NCBI RefSeq assembly: GCF_023205015.1
Contig: NZ_CP096258.1
Coordinates: forward strand, 124,001 to 188,000
Origin: Providencia rettgeri
GTDB lineage: Bacteria > Pseudomonadota > Gammaproteobacteria > Enterobacterales > Enterobacteriaceae
Direction of reading: 5' to 3'
Length of the DNA: 64,000 nt
In this document: in pieces, positions 55,331 through 64,000 of the stretch
Layout: the number at the start of each line of letters is the position of its first letter
Numbering within the stretch: position 1 is the first letter of the stretch
Notes under the pieces: model-generated
Seen by the model: the letters and a program-made list of their open reading frames with translations, nothing else
The model's database searches: none
Told to the model about the DNA's origin: nothing
Position numbers and translations under genes: made by a program

Positions 55331-56110
55331 ATGTCAAATAAAGATATTGCTACATTATTAGAAAGTAGAGGCTGTTGCTTTTCTTTGCAGGATAAACTGG
55401 TCTTGGCTATACCGAATAAGAATTCAGCGCCTTTTTTTTATAAATCCCTATATTCAAATTTAAATATCTCAATTGAAAACCAGTCTATATTTATTTGCCA
55501 AGAGAATGAGTGGGAGTTGATAGATAAGTCACATTGGAGTTTGTGTACAATGGATTTATCAGAATTAGTTGAGATATTAGCCGTTATTGACACCGCGACA
55601 GGGCAAGCATTTCTCGCTAAAAAAGAGAAAACGAAAGTTGATGAAAGCAGTCAAGATGAATTCATTGTGTTGTCTGAAAATTATCCCTTAACCACTTCGA
55701 TTAAAAATATAGTGATTGATTTAATTATTAGAAATCATCCTGTATTTGATAGTTGGTGTGAAATATTGAGACGATATGAAGCCTACGGCATGATGAGATT
55801 TATTCTTACTTCCGCTCAAGATGATAAGAATGCCAACATTAATCAGTTATGTGCGCGTTATGGTATATCAGCTTCTTATTTTAGGCAGCTTTACCGAGAA
55901 AACTTTAATAAAACAGCAAAGCGAAAAATTATGAGTGTTCGTATGGCTAATGCCATTCTGCAACTAATTGAAAGTGACGATTCAATATTAGATGTCGGGT
56001 TGGAAGCAGGTTATTGCTCAGCCTCTCATTTTACGAATGATATTAAAAAAGAGTTAGGCCTAACACCATCAGAAATTAGGCACATTGGAGCGACATTATA
56101 TGAACAGTAA
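55331..56110 (+). CDS. invF: AraC-family T3SS regulator InvF
   Basis: Transcription activator of 259 residues. The C-terminal AraC domain (about residues 155-255) has two HTH units: INQLCARYGISASYFRQLYRENFNKTAKRKIMSVRMANAI and ILDVGLEAGYCSASHFTNDIKKELGLTPSEIR. InvF in Salmonella activates effector genes together with the chaperone SicA. I took the ATG at 55331 (AAGG upstream) rather than the TTG at 55199. It overlaps invG by 11 bases, as first gene of the inv operon. Confidence 0.92.
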   Translation: MSNKDIATLLESRGCCFSLQDKLVLAIPNKNSAPFFYKSLYSNLNISIENQSIFICQENEWELIDKSHWSLCTMDLSELVEILAVIDTATGQAFLAKKEKTKVDESSQDEFIVLSENYPLTTSIKNIVIDLIIRNHPVFDSWCEILRRYEAYGMMRFILTSAQDDKNANINQLCARYGISASYFRQLYRENFNKTAKRKIMSVRMANAILQLIESDDSILDVGLEAGYCSASHFTNDIKKELGLTPSEIRHIGATLYEQ

Positions 56111-57803
56111 AAAAAATCGAGTGTTAGGGGTAACACTATTTTTACTGAGTATGAATTTCTATTCGGCACAAGCAGAAATTATTGTGGCGGAACCCGTTAC
56201 GCAGTCAAAAAACCACGATACATTTGTCGCAAATAATATTGCGGTAGGTAAGGTGTTTGATGCGGTTGCTGAGCGTCTAAATAAACCGATTATTCTTAGT
56301 AAATTAGCCGCGCAAAAAAAGGTAACCGGTAATTTTAATTTGGCCAATGCAGATGAAATGTTTAAAGCATTAGCCCGACGAATTGCGCTAGTGTGGTATG
56401 ACGATGGTGCAAGTATTTATGTTTATGATAACAGTGAAATGCGTAGCGCAATTATTCCAACGAATAATGTCAGTAGCAATCAACTGCTGAATTATATTCA
56501 ACGAAATGGCATTTATGACTCACGCTTTCCTGTGCGTTCACAAGAGGGAGAAAGGCTATTATTTGTCTCTGGGCCACCTCTCTATATTGAATTAATAAAA
56601 GCAGCTTCTTTATATCTTGCAGAACAAATTAGGAAAGAGGAATTATCCAGCGGTGAAGTTGCGGTTATTCCATTAAAGCACGCCTCAGTAACCGATAGAA
56701 GCTATTCATTACGCGGGCAAAATATTACGATCCCTGGCCTGCTGAATGTCATCAATAATTTATTCAAAAATGGTGCTGAAATGGATGAAATACTCACTAT
56801 CCAGCCTCCATCGGTAGCAATTAATTCAACAGGTGACTCAATAGATGAATTAATGGATGCGCCAATTGGTGACTCGTTGCCTACAGCGAATAAACTTCAG
56901 CAGGTAACTAAAAAGTCCTCTAATCGTTCTTTTTCTTTGGTGGCACATCCTGATAGTAATAGCTTGATTGTTAAAGGAAGCCAAGAGCAAATCCGTTATG
57001 TTCGCCAGCTAGTGAATACATTGGATATGCGTCGCCGCCAAGTGGAGTTGTCATTATGGATTATCGATATTACCCGTTCTGAGTTAGATAATTTAGGCGT
57101 GAATTGGGAAGTTGGCACATTTAATACGGGAAAGGGGTCAGTATCATTTAATCGAAGTACATTATCGAATAGTCAGCAATTCCTATTACAGATTGATGCA
57201 CTGAATAAGACGGGCAACGGGCACATTGTTTCTCGTCCGGTGCTATTAACTCAAGAAAACATTCCTGCTTTATTTGATAACAACACTAGTTTTTACGCCA
57301 AATTACAAGGCGAGCGCATTGCAACTCTTGAGCAAGTGACTTACGGCACAATGGTGAGTGTGATGCCCCGTATCTCTGCAGGTAATAACGTTGAAATGGA
57401 AGTCAACATTGAGGATGGTGCAGAAAATCGCGATAGCATGGGGAAAACATCTAGCGTTGAAGGGTTACCTGCCGTTAATCGAACCAGTATTAACACAGTG
57501 GCGCGTATAGCAAAAGACAGTAGTTTGCTTATTGGTGGATATACACGTGAGCAATTTGTTGAAAATGAAAGCAAAATTCCTTTTCTAGGCGATCTTCCTT
57601 ATGTGGGGGGATTATTTAGCCATTCATCGACTAACCAACAAAAAATGGTTCGTTTATTTTTAATCCAACCGCGTTTATTGGATGAAAATGAAGGGTGGGA
57701 TGGGCGACAATTCTCCGAAAAGGCGCGGATCACCAGCCATGATAGTCAATTGCACGGTACGGTCCAATTTCTCCAACAATACATGAGTGAGTCATGGCAA
57801 TAA
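56100..57803 (+). CDS. invG: T3SS outer-membrane secretin InvG (SctC)
   Basis: Forms the outer-membrane ring through which substrates leave. The 567-residue product has a signal peptide ending SAQA, N-domains (AVAERLNKPIILSKLAAQKKVTGNFNLANADEMFKALARRIALVWYDDG) and the secretin domain VELSLWIIDITRSELDNLGVNWEVG, with the conserved VEGLPAVNRTSINTVARIAKDSSLLIGGYTRE and FLGDLPYVGGLFSH. Close to InvG (562 residues). The ATG at 56100 has GGAG upstream and lies inside invF. Confidence 0.96.
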   Translation: MNSKKNRVLGVTLFLLSMNFYSAQAEIIVAEPVTQSKNHDTFVANNIAVGKVFDAVAERLNKPIILSKLAAQKKVTGNFNLANADEMFKALARRIALVWYDDGASIYVYDNSEMRSAIIPTNNVSSNQLLNYIQRNGIYDSRFPVRSQEGERLLFVSGPPLYIELIKAASLYLAEQIRKEELSSGEVAVIPLKHASVTDRSYSLRGQNITIPGLLNVINNLFKNGAEMDEILTIQPPSVAINSTGDSIDELMDAPIGDSLPTANKLQQVTKKSSNRSFSLVAHPDSNSLIVKGSQEQIRYVRQLVNTLDMRRRQVELSLWIIDITRSELDNLGVNWEVGTFNTGKGSVSFNRSTLSNSQQFLLQIDALNKTGNGHIVSRPVLLTQENIPALFDNNTSFYAKLQGERIATLEQVTYGTMVSVMPRISAGNNVEMEVNIEDGAENRDSMGKTSSVEGLPAVNRTSINTVARIAKDSSLLIGGYTREQFVENESKIPFLGDLPYVGGLFSHSSTNQQKMVRLFLIQPRLLDENEGWDGRQFSEKARITSHDSQLHGTVQFLQQYMSESWQ

Positions 57804-58894
57804 CACCACTGAGTTTTAATCACCGTTTTTCTGTTAATACTCAAAATAAAAGTCGCGCACCTGTGAGTAGCAGTAGCGATGACTCGGATGAAGTCGCTCG
57901 TGGTGCTGGCGTCATTGATAGTTCCAGTGAATATGCATCGATGTCGATGTTGGCGGCAAGCCATATACGCCGAGGAAGCTCTAAAAAGGGCAGTGAAGAA
58001 GAGTGGATACAATTTTCTGAACGCATTTTAGATAAAGATGCGGATGATAAAGTATTACACATAGAAGGGTTATTGAGTAAGCAGTTAATGACCCCAAAAC
58101 AGTTGCGAGCCTTTTTATTACAATTTTTTACTGACCCTAGTGATTTATTGATGCTACTTGCTGCATTAATTAATCGAAAAAAATTAAAAAAAGAACAAAT
58201 TGATAGCCTTGAAGCTTTGGTCGAATTACTGCAAGCGGAAGATACGAAACGGAGTGCTCAAGCTGGTATTAATATTGCGCTAATTGCAAAGGCATTCGCA
58301 GAAAAATTACATTTTAGTGCTGCAAATTTACGGACGTTATATCGCGAATTTATTAGTTATGACGGGCCGGTTGTTTATTTATATGAACAATGGGTTGAGG
58401 AAATGGAAATCCAAGAGCGTGAGAATATGATGCGTTATCTTGGTCGGGCGCTTGCCTGTGATTTACAAGCGTTGCCATTAGGTGATTTGAATATCAGTGC
58501 ATTCGGAAGTTTTTTTAATCGTGTTGGCCGGTTACGGGAACTGCAGTCGTTAGACTATGTATTTTGTCAGTAATTTTTTCAATCTGGCTTTTTTCGCCAT
58601 AATGAAAAATCAAATAAATCAAAGCTTGAAAAAGAGCTAAGTCAATTATTTACCCGAGGCATACGTAATCATATTGGCTTTGAAGAAGCTGTCATCACGT
58701 TTATTAATAATATATTGAATATAATGAGCTCCGATATTCGAGGCCAATTTTTACAATTACTCTTACTGGCGTTTTCTATCATTCCAGTTACGGTGTTTCC
58801 GTCATTGGAAGCACGAGAGGAACTTATTGTTCAATTAAAGAAACTCATGGACCCAATTATGGTGCAAGAGCTGTTTTTACACCGAAATTCGTAG
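57794..58894 (+). pseudogene. invE: T3SS gatekeeper InvE (SctW), interrupted by an in-frame TAA
   Basis: Gatekeeper that orders secretion of translocators before effectors. The reading frame opens at 57794 for 259 residues, stops at TAA (58571-58573), then continues in the same frame to TAG at 58892-58894. The whole is 366 codons plus stop, near the 372 of Salmonella InvE. Residues before the stop (LRELQSLDYVFCQ) and after it (FFQSGFF, RNHIGFEEAVITFINNIL, LFLHRNS) continue the InvE alignment. The second part has no good in-frame start. A nonsense mutation is most likely; a split YopN/TyeA-like pair or readthrough is possible. It overlaps invG by ten bases. Confidence 0.82.
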
Positions 58895-58915
58895 TTTGAT
58901 AGGAAAAGTAATTTA

Positions 58916-60982
58916 ATGAAAAATATAACCGGATTTTTATTACAAATCCGTAATCGCCCAGAGCTAATGGTATTAGTTATCATGGTTATGGTTATTGCGA
59001 TGTTGATTATTCCATTACCCACAATATTGGTCGACTTATTGATCGGCTTGAATATTATGATCTCAGTACTTATTTTTATGAGCTCTTTTTATATCACTCG
59101 GGTACTGAATTTTCAGTCATTTCCATCCATATTACTAATTAGTACGTTATTTCGGCTTGCTTTATCAATTAGTACTAGCCGACTAATTTTATTAGAAGCA
59201 GATGCTGGGGATATTATCGCAACTTTTGGTGAGTTTGTTATTCAAGATAACCTAGTCGTTGGTATGGTGGTATTTGCGATTGTTACCATTGTACAGTTTA
59301 TTGTTATTACTAAAGGTTCTGAACGTATTGCGGAAGTCGCAGCACGTTTTTCTCTTGATGCGATGCCCGGTAAACAAATGAGTATCGATGCCGATCTACG
59401 TGCGGGGGTGATTGATGAGGCGGCAGTTAAAGAGAAACGTGGTGACCTTGAAAAAGAGAGCCAGCTATTTGGTTCTTTTGATGGTGCGATGAAATTCATT
59501 AAAGGGGATGCAATCGCAGGAATTATCATCATTTTTGTTAACTTAATTGGTGGGATCTCTGTTGGTACTGCTCAACAGGGAATGGATGTTTCAACAGCAC
59601 TAAATACTTTTTCCTTATTAACTATTGGTGATGGCTTAGTCGCTCAAATCCCTGCGCTGCTCATTTCTATTAGCGCGGGTTTTATTGTGACTCGAGTCGG
59701 CGGTAATGATAAGAATCTAGGCGAAAATATTGTTTCAGAGTTATTTGCAAATGACTTTACGATTTTAATCACAGCATTTATTGTACTTTCCATGGGTTTT
59801 TTACCTGGTTTTCCAACCGTTATATTTTTATTGCTATCGGGGCTTCTTATTGGATTATTTGCTTTTAGGTCTTTTAACAAGAAAAAAAATAAGCAAAAAA
59901 CAGTGAAGGGTGAAGCTGAAATCATTAATTCAGATGTGATGGAAGGTGAAACGCAAAGAGAAAATAGTGATATTGTAGATGAATATATTCCAGAAACGTT
60001 ACCGGTGATCATTTCTGTTAATCAGAAATATAAAAAACATTTAGAGGATAATAAGTTTTTGTCTCGAATGAAAAAAGATATTTTTATTCGTTACGGATAT
60101 AGGATCCCTGATATTGCCATTAATTATTCACCGATTATCCCTGAAAATAAAATGGTGGTTCTAATTAATGAAATTAAAGCAGGAGAATATGATATCTATT
60201 TTCATGGGTATCGTTTACTGACGATTAATGATGAACCCGAATATCTGGGTATGACATTGACAAAGTTTACGGATGAATATGGTTCAGTGAGTACGTGGTT
60301 TGAACAAAAGGACCGACTCAATATTGAACAGCTTGGTTTAATAGCGCGAGATGATGTGACAGAAGCAATTGATTGTGTCAGTACTTTGCTGTTGAGGTTT
60401 ATTAATGAATTCTTTGGTATTCAAGAAACAAAAAATTTACTTGATGATCTTGAGAGAAAATATCCTGAATTACTGAAAGAGTGCTATCGCCATACTACGG
60501 TACAAAAAGTAACCGAAGTTTTCCAGCGCTTATTAATGGAAAAAATATCAGTTCGCAATATGAAATTGATTATTGAAACCTTAGTGCAATGGGTTCCAAA
60601 AGAAAAAGACAGCTTAATGTTAGTCGAACACGTAAGAAGTTCAATGGCACGTTATATTTCCTCTTGCTTCTCTGTAGATGGGCGCTTGAATGTCCTCATG
60701 ATTAACTCAGAGCTAGAAGACACAATACGCCAAGGGGTCCGGCAAGCTTCCGGTGGGGTTTACTTGCATCTTGAACCTGAAAAAACCAATGAGTTGATTC
60801 AGGCCGCTGAACTTGCTTTAGAAAATAGTTATTTATCTGTGAGGGATGTCAACATTTTAGTGCCGGTTGATATTCGTCGTTTTGTCAAAAAAATCGTAGA
60901 AGGTCGTTTTCCAGAGTTAGAAGTACTCTCGTTTAATGAAGTTTCTGAAATGGTCAAGGTCAATGTGGTCAAAACCATATAA
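58916..60982 (+). CDS. invA: T3SS export gate protein InvA (SctV)
   Basis: Large inner-membrane export-gate protein of 688 residues (FHIPEP family). The N-terminal half carries about eight membrane segments (LVIMVMVIAMLIIPLPTILVDLLIGLNIMISVLIF onward) with the conserved ARFSLDAMPGKQMSIDADLRAG and GSFDGAMKFIKGDAIAGI loops. The C-terminal half from about residue 355 is the cytoplasmic nonamer ring that receives chaperone-substrate complexes. Length matches InvA (685). AGGA precedes the ATG. Confidence 0.97.
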   Translation: MKNITGFLLQIRNRPELMVLVIMVMVIAMLIIPLPTILVDLLIGLNIMISVLIFMSSFYITRVLNFQSFPSILLISTLFRLALSISTSRLILLEADAGDIIATFGEFVIQDNLVVGMVVFAIVTIVQFIVITKGSERIAEVAARFSLDAMPGKQMSIDADLRAGVIDEAAVKEKRGDLEKESQLFGSFDGAMKFIKGDAIAGIIIIFVNLIGGISVGTAQQGMDVSTALNTFSLLTIGDGLVAQIPALLISISAGFIVTRVGGNDKNLGENIVSELFANDFTILITAFIVLSMGFLPGFPTVIFLLLSGLLIGLFAFRSFNKKKNKQKTVKGEAEIINSDVMEGETQRENSDIVDEYIPETLPVIISVNQKYKKHLEDNKFLSRMKKDIFIRYGYRIPDIAINYSPIIPENKMVVLINEIKAGEYDIYFHGYRLLTINDEPEYLGMTLTKFTDEYGSVSTWFEQKDRLNIEQLGLIARDDVTEAIDCVSTLLLRFINEFFGIQETKNLLDDLERKYPELLKECYRHTTVQKVTEVFQRLLMEKISVRNMKLIIETLVQWVPKEKDSLMLVEHVRSSMARYISSCFSVDGRLNVLMINSELEDTIRQGVRQASGGVYLHLEPEKTNELIQAAELALENSYLSVRDVNILVPVDIRRFVKKIVEGRFPELEVLSFNEVSEMVKVNVVKTI

Positions 60983-61079
60983 TCAAAAAATTGGCTTTAT
61001 TAACAAATAAAGCAACCGAATTCAATATAATTAAAGATGTTGAATAATTAAAATATATTCTAAATATAAGGATTACCCA

Positions 61080-61484
61080 ATGAAATATAGATTTATAGAA
61101 ATGCTGAATGAGTTTTTAAACTCTATGGGACGTAGTGACCTGGTTAATTCAAAACTAGATTGCCATTCTAATATTCAATTGGAAATGAATGATTTTCCTG
61201 CAATTAATATTGATTTATCAACGGATGATATTATTATTTGGTGTAATTTAGCTGATTGTAATTACAGTAAGCTGGATTTAATCAGTGCACCTTTATTGAA
61301 AACATTATTAGAATACCCGCCAAGTAATTTTTTGCCGGGCCAACCGGCATTGAATATTGTGGATGATGTTTACGTGCTCTCTGCTGTTTTAAAGCAATCA
61401 TCTTTAAATGAAATACAATTATTTGCAGATAGTTTTGAAGAGTTCTTTGAGCGTGCAAATGAGCTTAGCGCTCAGCTATCGTAG
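61080..61484 (+). CDS. invB: T3SS chaperone InvB
   Basis: Small acidic cytoplasmic protein of 134 residues with the class I chaperone fold (SpaK/InvB group), which serves several effectors. Visible support: the LNEFLNSMGRSDL helix at the start, central strands DFPAINIDLSTDDIIIWCNLA, and the C-terminal helix LFADSFEEFFERANEL. It lies between invA and invC as in SPI-1. AAGGATT precedes the ATG. Confidence 0.88.
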   Translation: MKYRFIEMLNEFLNSMGRSDLVNSKLDCHSNIQLEMNDFPAINIDLSTDDIIIWCNLADCNYSKLDLISAPLLKTLLEYPPSNFLPGQPALNIVDDVYVLSAVLKQSSLNEIQLFADSFEEFFERANELSAQLS

Positions 61485-61490
61485 CCTATT

Positions 61491-62783
61491 ATGACGTTAT
61501 TCGATTTCTGCGCGCATCCTGCGCGCATTCATGGGTGCTTAATTGAAGCGCCCTTACACGGTGTTTTTATCGGTGAAATTTGTTTTATTGAGCGGTCTCT
61601 TACGCAGCCTGATATTATTGCAAAAGCACAGGTGGTTGGCTTTAAAGAAGGGCTCACGGTACTGAGTTTAATCGGTCGTACACAAGGTTTAACGCGAGAA
61701 GTAGTTATTCGCCCGAGTGGTTACCCGTTTGTCTTTGAAGTTGGTGAACATTTAGCGGGTAAAATTTTTAATGCAGCAGGAGAGCAAGTTGGTGCATTGA
61801 GTGAAGACCTATCTGAGACAATGTTACTCAATACAAAATTACTGCGTATTGATAGCCCTCCAGTTAGCGTAACACAAAGACGGCCAGTGTCTGAGCCGAT
61901 GGTAACTGGGGTACGTGCGATTGATAGCTTACTGACATGTGGGTTAGGGCAACGTATAGGTATATTTGCTGCTGCGGGTAGTGGTAAAACCTCACTAATG
62001 AATATGATCATCAACCATGCTCATGCGGATATCCATGTCGTTGCTTTAATTGGTGAACGAGGTCGAGAAGTTATTGAGTTTATTGAGGAATTAAAAGAGT
62101 CACCCCATGCAGCACAGACAATTTTAATTTATGCGACTTCAGACAGCCCACCGATTGAACGGTGTAATGCCGCATTGCTTGCGACTACGATTGCTGAATA
62201 TTTTCGTGACTGTGGTCGTAATGTATTGCTATATGTTGATTCAATGACTCGATATGCGCGGGCATTGCGAGACGTAGCTTTAGCCACCGGAGAACTCCCA
62301 GCCAGACGAGGTTATCCAGCCTCTGTTTTTGAACAGCTTCCAATGTTATTGGAGCGCCCAGGGCAACTGAAACATGGCTCGATTACCGCATTTTATACGG
62401 TGTTATTAGAAAGCGAAGAAGAAGCCGACCCGATTGGGGATGAGATCCGTTCAATTTTGGATGGTCATATCTACTTGAGTCACAAACTGGCAGGACGTGG
62501 ACATTACCCTGCGATTGATATCTTACACAGTATTAGTCGCGTATTTCAAAAGGTGACAACTCCAGAGCATCGCCAGTGCGCGATTGATTTGCGTGACATG
62601 ATTTCAAGGCTTGAACAAATTCAGCTTTATCTTGAACTGGGTGAATATCAACGTGGAGAAAGTCATGAAAATGACCGAGCTTTAGATAAAAAAGATCAAA
62701 TTGACGGTTTTTTAAAACAAGCCATGGATGAGCCGATGAGTTTCGACAAAATGTTAAATATACTCAATGAATTGGCATCTTAA
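61491..62783 (+). CDS. invC: T3SS ATPase InvC (SctN)
   Basis: Hexameric ATPase that strips chaperones and unfolds substrates at the export gate. The 430-residue product has the Walker A motif GIFAAAGSGKTSLMN (Lys166), the Walker B region NVLLYVDSMTRYARALRDVALATGELPARRGYPASVF, and DPIGDEIRSILDGHIYLSHKLAGRGHYPAID, all typical of FliI/InvC. Length matches InvC (431). Its stop codon overlaps the next ATG by one base. Confidence 0.97.
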   Translation: MTLFDFCAHPARIHGCLIEAPLHGVFIGEICFIERSLTQPDIIAKAQVVGFKEGLTVLSLIGRTQGLTREVVIRPSGYPFVFEVGEHLAGKIFNAAGEQVGALSEDLSETMLLNTKLLRIDSPPVSVTQRRPVSEPMVTGVRAIDSLLTCGLGQRIGIFAAAGSGKTSLMNMIINHAHADIHVVALIGERGREVIEFIEELKESPHAAQTILIYATSDSPPIERCNAALLATTIAEYFRDCGRNVLLYVDSMTRYARALRDVALATGELPARRGYPASVFEQLPMLLERPGQLKHGSITAFYTVLLESEEEADPIGDEIRSILDGHIYLSHKLAGRGHYPAIDILHSISRVFQKVTTPEHRQCAIDLRDMISRLEQIQLYLELGEYQRGESHENDRALDKKDQIDGFLKQAMDEPMSFDKMLNILNELAS

Positions 62784-63238
62784 TGATTTCTAATTTATTG
62801 GCTTTAACTGAGCGACGTTTTGACCGGACATTACAAGAACAATCGCAGCTAAATTCAATCATAAAGCAACAGCAACAGCAATGTGTGGATATTCGCCAGC
62901 GTATTTTAGTTCTGGCAACACAGGCCGCATCTTATGAAAAATCAGAAGAGTTAAGCCGAACTGCTTTTTGGGAAAGACAGCGGCTGAAGGCAGTGGTTTT
63001 AGCTGAAATTGCTCAATTTGAATTTCAAATAGAAACCCTCACAGGCGAAATATCAAAAAATAAAGTACAGCTGTCTGAAATTGCTAAACGTGCATTCGTA
63101 TTACGTAATAAGTGCGAGAAATTCCGAAAATATCTCAAACAACAACGTATAGCAAGAAGGTTAAAATCAGAGCTTCAGCAGCAAAATGAAATTGAGGAGT
63201 TATTCGTACATGTCAGTAATAAAAGCGAGCTCAAATGA
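62783..63238 (+). CDS. invI: T3SS central stalk protein InvI (SctO)
   Basis: Product of 151 residues that is almost entirely a helical coiled-coil, rich in Q, R, E and K: TERRFDRTLQEQSQLNSIIKQQQQQCVDIRQRI, then KCEKFRKYLKQQRIARRLKSELQQQNEIEELF. It matches InvI/SpaM, which links the ATPase to the export gate like FliJ. It overlaps invC by one base and invJ by 29. Confidence 0.9.
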   Translation: MISNLLALTERRFDRTLQEQSQLNSIIKQQQQQCVDIRQRILVLATQAASYEKSEELSRTAFWERQRLKAVVLAEIAQFEFQIETLTGEISKNKVQLSEIAKRAFVLRNKCEKFRKYLKQQRIARRLKSELQQQNEIEELFVHVSNKSELK

Positions 63239-64000
63239 CAAAGTACCTCATATCGTTATCGAAGGAGCAACAGTATCATCTGAATATAGCACCACTGAAT
63301 CTAACCATAAAAATATAACCCAAAAAATGGTAAAAGCAGTGAACGACAAAAATAGGATAAAGCTCTTTGAATATAAAAAGAAACATCAGCTAAAAGATGC
63401 ATCTATTTTCATACCTGTAGCTCTTCCTTTTATGCAACAAATATCGCAATTGAGTGACTTAGCAAAGGGCGTTATGGCATGGAAAGAAAATGGATACATT
63501 GGAGAAGGTATTCAAACGGTTGGCCAAAATAAAGAATTAGGCATCAAAGCGACTGAACTGCCAATTAATCACCCTGTATTTACGCAAGTGAATATAGCCG
63601 ATGGTGATAGTCCATTGGCTGATTCAATGACGATGGCACCAATCGAAATTAACTGCGAATTCGTTGAGGACCCTCTGCCGGTGGCGTCGACGACCCCAGT
63701 TGAACAAAAGATTACCGACGAAGATGAGGTGCCTTTATTTAATATTCTGATGGCAGGCTTCCCATTGCAAAATATTCCACCGAAAGTAAAGGGGAAATTT
63801 AACGGTAATTCAGTTCAATACGGGAACAATAAATTCCAATTAAGTGAAAATAGTCAGCTTAATAAGGAAACCCCGTTGGTGGAATTAGTCTCGAAGCGTG
63901 TTTTAGAACCAAAATCAAAAGAGTTAAAACCGCAGATTATTACTGAGCAGCCGCAGATTGAACATTCAGTCAATACTGCAATTGAATCAGCAATTGAACG
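63210..64000 (+). CDS. invJ: T3SS needle-length regulator InvJ/SpaN (SctP), partial
   Basis: Open frame from the ATG at 63210 to the window edge, 263 codons with no stop. The product (MSVIKASSNDKVPHIVIEGA onward) is hydrophilic and rich in P, E, N and Q, as expected of InvJ-like secreted rulers, which are poorly conserved. The conserved C-terminal switch domain would lie beyond the edge, so the call rests on position after invI and composition. Confidence 0.72.
   Translation, partial: MSVIKASSNDKVPHIVIEGATVSSEYSTTESNHKNITQKMVKAVNDKNRIKLFEYKKKHQLKDASIFIPVALPFMQQISQLSDLAKGVMAWKENGYIGEGIQTVGQNKELGIKATELPINHPVFTQVNIADGDSPLADSMTMAPIEINCEFVEDPLPVASTTPVEQKITDEDEVPLFNILMAGFPLQNIPPKVKGKFNGNSVQYGNNKFQLSENSQLNKETPLVELVSKRVLEPKSKELKPQIITEQPQIEHSVNTAIESAIE

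Noticed and set aside
57794..58894. Frameshift in invE
   Set aside because: The coding sequence after the TAA continues in the same frame, so a nonsense codon explains it and no base needs to be added or removed.
1..64000. CRISPR arrays, intact insertion sequences, rRNA genes
   Set aside because: No regularly spaced direct repeats, no complete transposase frame and no rRNA-like segment were seen in the window.

Overview
The window reads as a stretch of chromosome from a member of the Morganellaceae, most likely Providencia. The core genes are close to their E. coli counterparts by recall, but the base composition is AT-rich, IgaA has the diverged form seen in the Proteus/Providencia group (UmoB in Proteus), and the inv/prg-type type III secretion (T3SS) locus resembles the chromosomal T3SS reported from Providencia. 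Species cannot be fixed from the sequence alone.

Layout. (1) 1-19774 is conserved backbone: a partial hofM, then mrcA, nudE, igaA, hslR-hslO, pckA, a pirin gene (yhhW), the small RNA RyhB under a Fur box, yhiN, pitA, uspB, uspA, gdhA, rsmJ-prlC, and selC, the tRNA for selenocysteine. (2) 19775-25900 is an accessory block at the 3' end of selC: a P4-type integrase remnant, then a four-gene chaperone-usher fimbrial operon (pilin, usher, chaperone, adhesin). (3) 25907-28495 is a short backbone-like interval: yibL, yaiL, an RluA-family pseudouridine synthase, and a protein with a cold-shock-like N-terminus. (4) 28496-35878 holds a second fimbrial operon (pilin, chaperone, two minor pilins, usher, adhesin), whose 3' half looks richer in GC than its 5' half. 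(5) 36116-39982 is a probable catabolic locus: an RpiR-type regulator, a glucose-family PTS IICB and a PurB/PcaB-like lyase; substrate unknown. (6) 40043-43656 is nitric oxide defence: norV (without the rubredoxin domain) and ytfE, divergent from norR, with NorR sites between. (7) 43693-49472 holds two export loci with visible operators: TetR with an EmrA/EmrB-like pair, and MarR with an FUSC-family protein. (8) 49575-64000 is an Inv-Mxi-Spa (SPI-1) type T3SS. A YscW-like pilotin, a small winged-helix regulator and prgHIJK-orgABC lie on the minus strand. They are divergent from invF-invG-invE-invA-invB-invC-invI-invJ, which runs off the right edge.

How parts work together. The T3SS genes supply the inner rings (PrgH, PrgK), needle and rod (PrgI, PrgJ), sorting platform (OrgA, OrgB), secretin (InvG) with its probable pilotin, gatekeeper (InvE), export gate (InvA), chaperone (InvB), ATPase and stalk (InvC, InvI) and needle-length control (InvJ). 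Translocators, effectors and the remaining export-gate genes are not in the window. The gatekeeper gene carries an in-frame TAA at codon 260 of 367. That stop, the rubredoxin-less NorV and the PTS-lyase locus are the most notable points. All family assignments are from recognition of the translated sequences; no database search was run.
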